Assembly: GCA_019242065.1 (NCBI GenBank)
Contig: JAFAWJ010000011.1
Coordinates: 1 to 8,156 of the forward strand
Direction: 5' to 3'
DNA length: 8,156 bases
Origin: Chloroflexota bacterium
GTDB taxonomy: Bacteria > Chloroflexota > UBA6077 > CF-72
Position 1 is the first letter of the stretch. Each line of letters opens with the position of its first letter. The translations under genes and the position numbers were made by a program. Under the pieces are notes generated by a model. The model saw only the letters and a program-made list of their open reading frames with translations. It was not told the DNA's origin and made no database searches. Of the stretch, positions 1-6,515 are shown in pieces.

Positions 1-196
1 AGAGGTCAAAGCGATCTCGATCGGGCCAGGACGGGTTTTGGGGATTGTGGTGCATGAAGCGGGTCCACAGGACATACGCCATCGGCGCGGCGTCCAGGGG
101 CAGCCCAGGGTGGCCACTATTGGCCTTCTGTACGGCGTCAATTGACAGGGTGCGGATCGTGTTGATCGCCAACTGATCCAGAGACGGCGAGCTCAT
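1..196 (-). CDS. tkt: Transketolase, N-terminal fragment (runs off the left edge)
   Basis: The complement reads from an ATG at 196 down to the window edge, giving 65 codons of a protein that is normally about 650-700 residues. The fragment begins [17 protein letters not shown] and continues with [12 protein letters not shown] (about 20-31) and [24 protein letters not shown]. This is the characteristic start of transketolase, the thiamine-diphosphate enzyme that moves two-carbon ketol units between sugar phosphates in the pentose phosphate and Calvin pathways in the cytoplasm. The GHP at 28-30 includes the conserved histidine near the cofactor and substrate site. No strong ribosome-binding site precedes the ATG; a candidate promoter would leave a leader of only about 8-9 bases. 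The gene is divergent from the S41 gene at 298. Identity is secure from this stretch alone, but completeness cannot be judged. Confidence 0.93.
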   Translation of the reverse strand, partial: MSSPSLDQLAINTIRTLSIDAVQKANSGHPGLPLDAAPMAYVLWTRFMHHNPQNPSWPDRDRFDL

Positions 197-211
197 GGTC
201 GGTATCACTCA

Positions 212-239
212 AGTGTAGGGGCTGTCCACGGGCTGCAAA
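212..239 (-). promoter_or_regulatory. Candidate promoter for transketolase
   Basis: On the minus strand TTTGCA (239-234) and TACACT (217-212) are separated by 16 bases, each matching four of six positions of the sigma-70 -35 and -10 consensus. Transcription would begin near 204-205, giving a leader of about 8-9 bases before the ATG at 196, which agrees with the lack of a clear Shine-Dalgarno sequence. This is pattern matching only. Confidence 0.35.
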
Positions 240-297
240 ATCCATTCCAGCGTTAGCAGACGGAGTTGGCTGCACGCGCGCGTGACCATGTACGACA

Positions 298-2247
298 ATG
301 GCGACTGTCCTGGTGCGTCGCCTGTCTCGATTTGTGCTCGCTGCCTGCCTCAGCCTGGTCCTGCTCGCCTCGGCGGCGCTCTCGCCGGCGACCTATGCGC
401 AGGACGCCTCCGCGACCGTTGGCCTGGACGGCATCGGCGCCGAGTACCACGACATGCTGGACCTCTTCTATCGGCCCGTGGATCCCCACGACCTGCTGCA
501 GGCGGGCTGGTCCGCACTCGCCGCCGACGCCTCACGGCGTGGCGCGGCTCAGCCGGACCCGCTGCCCGATCTGCCGGCCGACCCCGACGACGCATTGTCC
601 GCGTTTTCCACGGCATACTCGGCCTATCTGTCGAGCACCTCGCTGCCAGCCAGCGCTGCCGCCACTGACGTCGAGACGGGCATGGCCGACAGCGTCCACG
701 AACAGCACACGCATTTCCTGTCCCCAGGCATCATGCGCGCCTTTCTGTCAACGGTGAGTGGCGGGCAGTCGTCGACAGGTCTGGGCATCAAGCTCGGCGG
801 TGACCCGCCCGGACTTATTACCGACGTGGCGCCCGGCGGACCTGCCGACAGCGGTGGCCTCCAGCCTGGCGACGTGATCGTCAGCGTCGACGGCAAGGAC
901 GTGTCGCACGCCGACGCGGCCACCCTGAGCTCGACCCTGGCGGGCTCGGCCGACAGCAGCCTCCAGGTCACGTTTGACCGCGGCAATGGACTGCAAACGA
1001 CGTCGGTGACGCGTGGTCCGTACTACTTTCCGCCACTCGAAGCAAGTGTGCTGCCTGGTGGAATCGGCTATCTCAAACTTTCGGATTTCGTGATTTCGGG
1101 CACGCAGCTGCCAGATGGCACCGAAATCCTCGCCGACCTCGATCAGCGACTGGACGATTTCGACGCGCAGGGGGCTCAGGGTCTGATCCTCGACCTGCGC
1201 AACAATGGCGGTGGCAGCGTGCAGACCGCGGACGAAATTCTTGGCCGCTTCTTACCCGACAACGTGCGTTCGGTCCGCGAGTCCGATCAGCGCGGACACC
1301 TTACCTTTGAGCTGGCTGGCGGTCGAACCCACGCCCGCCAGTTGCCGATGGTCGTCCTGATCAACGGCGGCTCGGCGTCGGCCTCCGAAATCACCGCCTC
1401 AGCCCTGCGCGCGGCGCATCGCGCGCTGCTGGTGGGTCAGCGCACGGCGGGTGCGGTTGCGTCCTCGGAGCTGCTACCGCTGCCCGGCGGCGCGGGCTTG
1501 CAGGTTGCCGTCGCCGCGGCCGCGACAGCAGACACGAATATGACCCTCGACGGCGTCGGTATCACGCCGGACGTCAGTGCGTCGCAGTCGCGCACGCTGG
1601 ACGACTATCGGAGTGGGCACGATCCCCAGATCGACGCGGCGATTGGCGCACTGGCGTCGGCGCCCGCCCCGCCCGCGGTCAGCGGCCCACCGCCGTTGAT
1701 TACCTCCGACACCCTGGATCAACTGCTCGGCGGTGCCTTGCTCACTGGTCCGGACATCCCGACCAACGATCGACTGACGACGACGCAGCAATGGCAGCGG
1801 CTCGACTACACCCATCCCAACGAGCTGATCGACCAGAATGGTGGAGCACCGGATCCGATCGCTCTCCAACAGACGCTCGAGGCACGCGGGTACCAGGGCT
1901 CGGTGGTGGCCAGCTACGGCGGTACCCCTGGCGACCTGCCGAGCGTCGGCATCAACCTCGATCTATACGCCACGGCGGACGGTGCGCACGCGGCGACGGT
2001 GACGAACGACCTGCCGCAGATTCAGTCGGTGATCGACGCGCCGGTCCAGCTCGGCGACGAGACCGTCGCCTACCAGGGCGAATGGCTGGCAACGGGCTCG
2101 ACCGCCGTTGTCTGGCGCCGAGGGCGTGTGGTCTTCACCGTCACGTACTCGGATGTGCCTGGTAACGAGCGGCCGGACACGCTGGTGGCGATCAGTCAGA
2201 TGGTCGACAGTCGAGCTCGACAGATGAGCGTGCCGTACCTGCCGTAG
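298..2247 (+). CDS. Secreted PDZ-containing S41 (C-terminal processing protease-like) protein lacking the catalytic lysine
   Basis: This is a 649-residue exported protein of the tail-specific protease (CtpA/Prc) family. Residues 1-35 form a Sec signal peptide: basic start, hydrophobic core, then TYA before QD as the likely cleavage site. A helical segment follows (about 42-130), then a PDZ domain (about 160-235) with the carboxylate-binding GLGI at 161-164 and LQPGDVIVSVDG. The S41 catalytic core (about 245-432) contains LILDLRNNGGG and NGGSASASEI, with the expected nucleophile at Ser361. The general-base lysine expected 25 residues later is Ala386 (GQRTAGAVAS instead of the usual GxxTFGKGxVQ), and the glutamine four residues further on is also absent. 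Classical Ser-Lys catalysis is therefore doubtful; it may use other residues, as proposed for other S41 branches, or act as a binding protein. About 190 C-terminal residues match no domain I recognise. ATG 298 is the first possible in-frame start, five codons after a TGA at 283-285, and has no clear ribosome-binding site. It is probably co-transcribed with the carboxypeptidase 8 bases downstream. Confidence 0.88.
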   Translation: MATVLVRRLSRFVLAACLSLVLLASAALSPATYAQDASATVGLDGIGAEYHDMLDLFYRPVDPHDLLQAGWSALAADASRRGAAQPDPLPDLPADPDDALSAFSTAYSAYLSSTSLPASAAATDVETGMADSVHEQHTHFLSPGIMRAFLSTVSGGQSSTGLGIKLGGDPPGLITDVAPGGPADSGGLQPGDVIVSVDGKDVSHADAATLSSTLAGSADSSLQVTFDRGNGLQTTSVTRGPYYFPPLEASVLPGGIGYLKLSDFVISGTQLPDGTEILADLDQRLDDFDAQGAQGLILDLRNNGGGSVQTADEILGRFLPDNVRSVRESDQRGHLTFELAGGRTHARQLPMVVLINGGSASASEITASALRAAHRALLVGQRTAGAVASSELLPLPGGAGLQVAVAAAATADTNMTLDGVGITPDVSASQSRTLDDYRSGHDPQIDAAIGALASAPAPPAVSGPPPLITSDTLDQLLGGALLTGPDIPTNDRLTTTQQWQRLDYTHPNELIDQNGGAPDPIALQQTLEARGYQGSVVASYGGTPGDLPSVGINLDLYATADGAHAATVTNDLPQIQSVIDAPVQLGDETVAYQGEWLATGSTAVVWRRGRVVFTVTYSDVPGNERPDTLVAISQMVDSRARQMSVPYLP

Positions 2248-2255
2248 TCACGAGC

Positions 2256-3380
2256 GTGCTGCGTCGTCTGCTCCTGGTCTGTATTGCCGTGTGGCTCGTT
2301 GGTGCGCCAGCGGTGCAGGCGCAGGATGCTCGCTCAGCCGATTGGCTGCGCACGGTGCGGGATACGGCCTTGTGGTCGGGCTCGGATGCGGCGTCGGTGC
2401 AGTTCACGACGCTGCCGTTAGGCTCGTTTGTGCAGCCGAACGCGGGCAGTGACACCGGACGGCTGCTGGTCTACTACCCGGGCGACGGCGGCTCGCGCAA
2501 GGCCGGCCTGGCGTGGGTCGCCGCCCAGGACGTCGCCCCCAGCGGTCCGCCACCCTGGATCGTCACCTCCGAGCTCGACGGCGACGACGCCGAGCCGGTC
2601 ACGCCTGACGAATCCGTCCCGCAGCGCATGCTGCCCATTGCTCCGCCGCCCGTCACCGCCGCTGAGGTGGCCGTCGTCGACGACGACTCGGGCCTGCTCC
2701 TGTACGGCGCCAATCCACACGCGCGCGAGGCGCCCGCGAGCACCACCAAGATCGCCACCGCCATCGTCACGCTCGAACACGCCACCGACCTGGATCAGAC
2801 CGTCAGGGTCAGCGTCGACGGCTTCGCGATGGCGGCCGCCGACGGCTCGTCGATCATGGGTCTATCGCCAGGTCAGCACGTCACGCTCGAGACTCTGCTC
2901 GACGGCCTGCTGCTCCCCAGCGGCAACGACGCGGCCGAGCAACTGGCGCTCAGCGTCGGCGAATCGCGCGCGGGCTTTGTGGACTGGATGAACGCGCTGG
3001 CAGCCGACGAGCTGGGCTTGCACGACACCCATTTCGTCAATCCCAGCGGACTGGACGCCGACGGCCACTATTCGAGCGCCTACGACCTGGCGCAGCTTGC
3101 GCGCCGCGCTATGCGCGAGGACGTCTTCCGCGAGATCGTCGCCACGCCTCAGGTCCGGGCGGACGGCTTCGTGCTGGTCGGCCACAACCCGTTGATCGGG
3201 ACGTACGCTGGCGCCGACGGGGTCAAGACCGGCACCACCGACGATGCCGGCAAGGTGCTGGTTGGCTCCGCGACGCGCAATGGGCACCGCGTGTATGCCG
3301 TCGTCATGCACAGCGACGATATCCAGGCCGACACCAGCGCCTTGCTGGACTGGGCCTGGCAGGAATTTAGCTGGAGCTAG
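2256..3380 (+). CDS. Secreted serine D-Ala-D-Ala carboxypeptidase (S11, PBP5-like) with N-terminal SH3-like module
   Basis: The 374-residue product is an exported penicillin-binding carboxypeptidase that trims the terminal D-alanine from peptidoglycan stem peptides. A signal peptide occupies about residues 1-23 (MLRRLLLVCIAVWLVGAP, then AVQA before QD). Residues about 28-100 form a small beta-rich SH3-like module (ALWSGSDAASVQF, LAWVAAQDV), probably for wall binding. The S11 domain spans about 125-365 and has all three active-site motifs: STTK (Ser162, Lys165), SGN (222-224) and KTG (324-326). The C-terminal beta domain and amphipathic membrane helix of PBP5 are absent, so the mature enzyme is probably released or held by the SH3-like module. 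The start is a GTG chosen because it directly precedes the signal peptide and lies 8 bases after the S41 stop. There is no obvious ribosome-binding site, which suggests translational coupling. The 3' end converges on pepC with 7 bases between stop codons. S11 beta-lactamase-like activity is possible but less likely. Confidence 0.92.
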   Translation: MLRRLLLVCIAVWLVGAPAVQAQDARSADWLRTVRDTALWSGSDAASVQFTTLPLGSFVQPNAGSDTGRLLVYYPGDGGSRKAGLAWVAAQDVAPSGPPPWIVTSELDGDDAEPVTPDESVPQRMLPIAPPPVTAAEVAVVDDDSGLLLYGANPHAREAPASTTKIATAIVTLEHATDLDQTVRVSVDGFAMAAADGSSIMGLSPGQHVTLETLLDGLLLPSGNDAAEQLALSVGESRAGFVDWMNALAADELGLHDTHFVNPSGLDADGHYSSAYDLAQLARRAMREDVFREIVATPQVRADGFVLVGHNPLIGTYAGADGVKTGTTDDAGKVLVGSATRNGHRVYAVVMHSDDIQADTSALLDWAWQEFSWS

Positions 3381-3402
3381 CGCTCGTCTATCTGGCGAGC
3401 GC
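3380..3402. terminator. Hairpin at the convergence of the carboxypeptidase gene and pepC
   Basis: GCGCTCG (3380-3386) and CGAGCGC (3396-3402) form a perfect 7-base-pair inverted repeat with a 9-base loop. It sits at the junction of two convergent genes: the pepC stop codon lies in the loop, and the carboxypeptidase stop codon ends on the first stem base. Placement suggests a bidirectional terminator, but neither strand has a following T-run, so it would have to act as a tail-less GC hairpin or with Rho. Confidence 0.4.
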
Positions 3403-4764
3403 CCCCATCGGATCCCAGGGCGGCAGCCGCGTCGGTTCCAGCTCGAGCGCGGCCTGGAGGGTGGTGGGTAAATAGCTGCGCCGCGCGGCGATCTCGAAGG
3501 TGAACTCGTCGAACCACGAGTCGTTCATCGTGAAAAAGCCCTTCTGGCCCGGATCCGGACCCCACGAGTTTTCCACGCGCCAGCGCCGCGACCGTCCCTC
3601 CACCACGTCGACGCCCGTGAACAGCATCGCGTGCGTCATGCGCGTTTCGCCGTACTCCAGGCGGGCCGCCTTGTCCAGTTCGAAGCTCGTGTCGTACACC
3701 GAATCCAGGTCGTACAGGTCGCGGTCCATCAGGCCCAGGTCGCGCCGCATCTGTTTGCCGACGTCACAGCCGAACCACACCGGTTCGCCGTCTTCGAGCG
3801 TCCGCTGGGCAATCTGCTTCATCAACGCCATTTCTACGTTGAGATACGTCACGCGCCGCCCGCCCACGACATTGCCCAGGTACTCGACGGTATACGTCTG
3901 TCCGTACGGATTGGCTTTGCGCGGATCGTGCACCAGGCAGACGTACTGGTCCAGCGGCAACTTGACGAACCGTGCCGCAAACTCGCGCGGCGTGATCTCC
4001 TCGGTGCGTTCGAAGGCGCCGGCACTCGTCCGCCACTGGAACTCGAAGTGCTGCGGTGGGGTGCCGAGATGGATGCTCAGCATCCGATGGACCGTCTGCA
4101 CATACTCGTTTTTGACTGATCGCAGCGCGTCCACCGTCGCGCCGTCGGCGTGCATCTCGCGTAACCGGCGCGCGCCCTCGCGCAGCTTGGCGCGCAGGAC
4201 CCCGTTCATGCGCCTCGAATTGGACGAGCTGTTCGTCTCGGGCATGAGGGATTTGGGCACCAGCCCGTGTTTGTTCACCAGATTGATGAACATGTTCCAC
4301 TGACCACCGTCCGACAACGGCTGATCCAGCAAGAACGCGACCGAGCGATCGTCCACGTCACGATCGGCCGAGGCGATGATGGCTTCCAAGAAGTAGTTGG
4401 CCCGTTCGAGCTTGTCCCAGAACATCAGGTAGTTCTGGCTGAGCTCGAATTCCTTGACCCCGAGCACCTGTCTGGCGGAAAAGCGCAGCAAGTTCAGACC
4501 CGCGAACATCCAACAGCGACCGGTTTGTTTCTGGTCGGTCACGCCCCAGTCGTCGAGGGTGATCGAAAACGAGTGGTCGGCGCTGAAGACGACGTGATGG
4601 TCGAGGGCGATGTCGTCGACGCTGTTGCGGGTGACGGCGTTCTGCGCCAGCCGATAGCGCGGATTGGTGCTGAACCCCGTCTGCAGCGCGCGGATGGTGT
4701 CCGGTTCGAGCGCGCCCGCGGCTTCGCCATCAAGTGCCGCTGGTCGCGTCTGGGTCTGGGTCAC
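3388..4764 (-). CDS. pepC: Aminopeptidase C / bleomycin hydrolase (papain-like C1B cysteine peptidase)
   Basis: A full-length 458-residue member of the bleomycin hydrolase family, a cytoplasmic cysteine aminopeptidase that usually forms a hexameric barrel with active sites facing inward. The papain-type active site is intact: oxyanion glutamine Gln78 in VTDQKQTGRCWMFA, nucleophile Cys84, His378 in MTHAMLFTGVDV, and Asn399 in WRVENSWG. The PRYRLAQNAVTRN segment (35-47) and the LPPWDPMGALAR ending are typical; in this family the C-terminal arm lies in the active-site cleft and limits cleavage to the N-terminal residue. The GTG at 4764 is the only plausible start, because a TAA lies in frame four codons upstream (4776-4774). 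The nearby AGG is only two bases away, so initiation may rely on a very short leader. The gene is divergent from larA with 33 bases between start codons, and convergent with the carboxypeptidase gene. Confidence 0.95.
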   Translation of the reverse strand: MTQTQTRPAALDGEAAGALEPDTIRALQTGFSTNPRYRLAQNAVTRNSVDDIALDHHVVFSADHSFSITLDDWGVTDQKQTGRCWMFAGLNLLRFSARQVLGVKEFELSQNYLMFWDKLERANYFLEAIIASADRDVDDRSVAFLLDQPLSDGGQWNMFINLVNKHGLVPKSLMPETNSSSNSRRMNGVLRAKLREGARRLREMHADGATVDALRSVKNEYVQTVHRMLSIHLGTPPQHFEFQWRTSAGAFERTEEITPREFAARFVKLPLDQYVCLVHDPRKANPYGQTYTVEYLGNVVGGRRVTYLNVEMALMKQIAQRTLEDGEPVWFGCDVGKQMRRDLGLMDRDLYDLDSVYDTSFELDKAARLEYGETRMTHAMLFTGVDVVEGRSRRWRVENSWGPDPGQKGFFTMNDSWFDEFTFEIAARRSYLPTTLQAALELEPTRLPPWDPMGALAR

Positions 4765-4786
4765 GACCTGAGCTTAGCCGTAGTAC

Positions 4787-4791
4787 AAGGA
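4787..4791 (+). promoter_or_regulatory. Ribosome-binding site deciding the larA start
   Basis: AAGGA lies six bases before ATG 4798. A second in-frame ATG at 4792 directly abuts this motif and so would be poorly placed. The frame is also open far upstream, back to about 4267, but that part is antisense to pepC and does not resemble LarA. The site therefore fixes ATG 4798 as the start. Confidence 0.65.
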
Positions 4792-4797
4792 ATGTGC

Positions 4798-6069
4798 ATG
4801 GCGCGAATCGAACTGGCGTACGGTCGGCATGGACTGAACGTGGATCTCGAGGCTGAGGCCGACGTCATCGAGCCGCGCTATGTCCCGGGCCTGCCCGACG
4901 AAGCGGCCGCCATTCGCGCCAGTCTGCGAGCACCGCTGGACGGTCCGCCGTTGAAGGCCGTGGTGCCGCGTGGCGCGTCAGTTGGCATTTCGGTGTGCGA
5001 CGTGACGCGTCCGTTTCCAGGTCGCCGCGTACTCCCCGTGCTGCTCGACGAGCTGCAGTCGTGCGGCGCGGGACCCATCACCATCTTCATCGCCACGGGC
5101 ACGCATCGCGCGTGCACGTCGGATGAGTTGCGCGAGATGCTGGGAGACAACGTCGTGGCCAACTGTGTAGTCGTGCAGCACGACGCGTTCGATGCGGGAG
5201 CCCATCGCCAGGTCGGCACCGTTCTCGGCACGGCGACGCCGGCGCTGATCGACGCGAGGTTCCTCGATCAAGCCGTGCGCATCACCACGGGCTTCATCGA
5301 GCCGCATTTCTTCGCCGGCTTTTCGGGTGGACCCAAGATGGTGGCCCCCGGCCTGGCGGCGATCGAAACCGTCCTGGACCTGCATTCCGCGGCCCGCATC
5401 GGCGATCCCCGCGCGACGTGGGGCATCATCCGTGGCAATCCGGTGCACGACGCGGTGCGCGCCATCGCCGCCCAGGTCGGGGTTGCTTTCAACCTGGACG
5501 TCACCCTCAATCGGGACCACCTGATTACGAATGTCTTCGGCGGCGAGTTGTTTGCCAGCCACGCCGCGGGCTGCGCCTTCGCCCGCGATACCGCGATGGC
5601 GGGTGTCGCGGCCGGGTACGACGTCGTGCTGACCACCAACAGCGGGTATCCGCTCGACCAGAACCTGTACCAGAGCGTCAAAGGCATGAGCGCCGCGGCC
5701 CAGATCGTCAATCCGGGCGGCAGCATCGTGATCGCCAGCGAGTGCTCGGATGGGCTGCCCGCCCACGGCGGCTATCAGAACCTGCTGCGCCAGGGCGGCG
5801 ATCCCGAGACATTCCTCGCGCAGCTCGCGGCGCCCGGCTTTGCGATCCACGACCAGTGGCAGGTGCAGGTCCAGGCTCAGATCCAGCGCAAGGCACGTGT
5901 GTACGTCAGAGCGGATGGGCTGTCGCCCGACCAGATTCGCGCGGCGTGGCTGGAGCCGACCGACGACGTCGCAGCCTGTGTGAGCTCGCGCCTGGCGGCC
6001 GTCGGCCCGCGGGCGCGTCTGGCGATCCTACCCCAGGGTCCGCAGACGATCCCGTATGTCCTCAGCTGA
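4798..6069 (+). CDS. larA: Nickel-dependent lactate racemase family protein LarA
   Basis: The 423-residue protein has the usual LarA length (about 425) and the DUF2088 fold. LarA interconverts L- and D-lactate, or related 2-hydroxyacids in other family members, by hydride transfer to a covalently bound nickel-pincer nucleotide. Visible active-site residues are Asp68 and Arg71 in DVTRP, His103 in ATGTHR, His170 in IEPHFFAGFSGG, Lys180 in GGPK (equivalent of the cofactor-linked Lys184 of characterised LarA) and His196 in LDLHS (equivalent of nickel ligand His200). The H-K-H spacing of 10 and 16 residues is exactly that of characterised LarA, so the site looks competent. The usual GGRK is GGPK here. 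The cofactor-making genes larB, larC and larE are not in the window, so the protein depends on genes elsewhere. The substrate cannot be read from the sequence, since many LarA relatives act on other 2-hydroxyacids. Its last 42 bases overlap the convergent VKOR gene. Confidence 0.93.
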   Translation: MARIELAYGRHGLNVDLEAEADVIEPRYVPGLPDEAAAIRASLRAPLDGPPLKAVVPRGASVGISVCDVTRPFPGRRVLPVLLDELQSCGAGPITIFIATGTHRACTSDELREMLGDNVVANCVVVQHDAFDAGAHRQVGTVLGTATPALIDARFLDQAVRITTGFIEPHFFAGFSGGPKMVAPGLAAIETVLDLHSAARIGDPRATWGIIRGNPVHDAVRAIAAQVGVAFNLDVTLNRDHLITNVFGGELFASHAAGCAFARDTAMAGVAAGYDVVLTTNSGYPLDQNLYQSVKGMSAAAQIVNPGGSIVIASECSDGLPAHGGYQNLLRQGGDPETFLAQLAAPGFAIHDQWQVQVQAQIQRKARVYVRADGLSPDQIRAAWLEPTDDVAACVSSRLAAVGPRARLAILPQGPQTIPYVLS

Positions 6070-6504
6070 CGAAATTGGCTCAGCTGACGAATTGGGTGCG
6101 GTCGCGTCCCAGAGCGTCATCAAAAACAGGGCGACGACGATCACGTGGATCGAGGTACACCACAGACAGATCGCGCCGATCAAGAACAGTTCGGCGTACA
6201 CCAGATAAAAGATCACCAGCAACCCGGCCACCGACCAGATCACCTGGAGCGTCATGGCCTGCGGCCACCAGGTGCGCGCCGCGAGGATCCCCAGAAACAC
6301 CGCGAACCACAGGAGTCCCAGCACGGCCACTGGCAGCGGACCGACCATCGACTCCGCGCTGCTGGTGACCTGTTCGCAGTCCACAATGCCGCCGGTGGCG
6401 CACGCCAGGGGGACTTCCTCGGCAAAGTAGTGCGTCCCGACCAGGTACGCCGAAATCAGCAGGCCAGCACTACCCAACACGGCCGGCCACAAACGCCCGC
6501 GCAT
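6028..6504 (-). CDS. Vitamin K epoxide reductase (VKOR) family disulfide-generating membrane protein
   Basis: A 158-residue integral membrane protein with about four transmembrane helices (about 8-26, 56-76, 83-106, 109-131). It keeps the four VKOR cysteines: Cys35 and Cys43, eight residues apart in the loop after helix 1 (ACATGGIVDCEQV), and the redox pair Cys113-Cys116 (CLWC) at the start of helix 4. Bacterial VKOR plays the role of DsbB: it re-oxidises a thioredoxin-fold partner outside the membrane and passes electrons to quinone. The partner is very likely the DUF929 protein encoded 11 bases upstream in the same operon. ATG 6504 begins just before helix 1 and has no strong ribosome-binding site, so coupled translation is likely. 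The hydrophilic tail carries a short SSAE repeat created by the duplication at 6061-6096, and its last 42 coding bases overlap larA on the other strand. Quinone use and partner are inferred. Confidence 0.92.
   Translation of the reverse strand: MRGRLWPAVLGSAGLLISAYLVGTHYFAEEVPLACATGGIVDCEQVTSSAESMVGPLPVAVLGLLWFAVFLGILAARTWWPQAMTLQVIWSVAGLLVIFYLVYAELFLIGAICLWCTSIHVIVVALFLMTLWDATAPNSSAEPISSAEDIRDRLRTLG
6061..6096. repeat. Tandem duplication of an 18-base unit spanning the larA stop codon
   Basis: Two adjacent 18-base copies begin CTCAGCTGACGAA (6061-6073 and 6079-6091). They differ only after that point, ATTGG against TTGGG. The larA stop codon (6067-6069) lies inside the first copy. On the minus strand the same bases encode a repeated SSAE motif in the VKOR C-terminal tail. 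The pattern fits a slipped-strand duplication tolerated in a tail that is free to vary. Confidence 0.8.
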
Positions 6505-6515
6505 GCGCGACGCGC

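Noticed and set aside
307..339. Arg-Arg near the start of the S41 signal peptide as a twin-arginine (Tat) signal
   Set aside because: The sequence VRRLSRFVLAAC lacks the consensus hydrophobic residues and Lys after the arginine pair, and the strongly hydrophobic core fits Sec export better.
3500..4303. A 267-codon open frame on the plus strand opposite pepC
   Set aside because: It is antisense to conserved pepC segments, including His378 and Asn399, and its translation has no family signature.
4267..4797. Upstream extension of the larA frame by 177 codons
   Set aside because: The extension is antisense to the pepC coding region and does not resemble LarA. ATG 4798 gives normal LarA length and has AAGGA six bases upstream.
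4765..4797. Promoter elements between pepC and larA
   Set aside because: Only weak matches such as TAAGCT on the minus strand were seen, with poor -35 partners. None was convincing enough to annotate.
4978..5850. A 290-codon open frame on the minus strand inside larA
   Set aside because: It lies wholly opposite a gene with an intact active site. Its Arg/Ala/Gly-rich translation is typical of an antisense shadow in GC-rich DNA.
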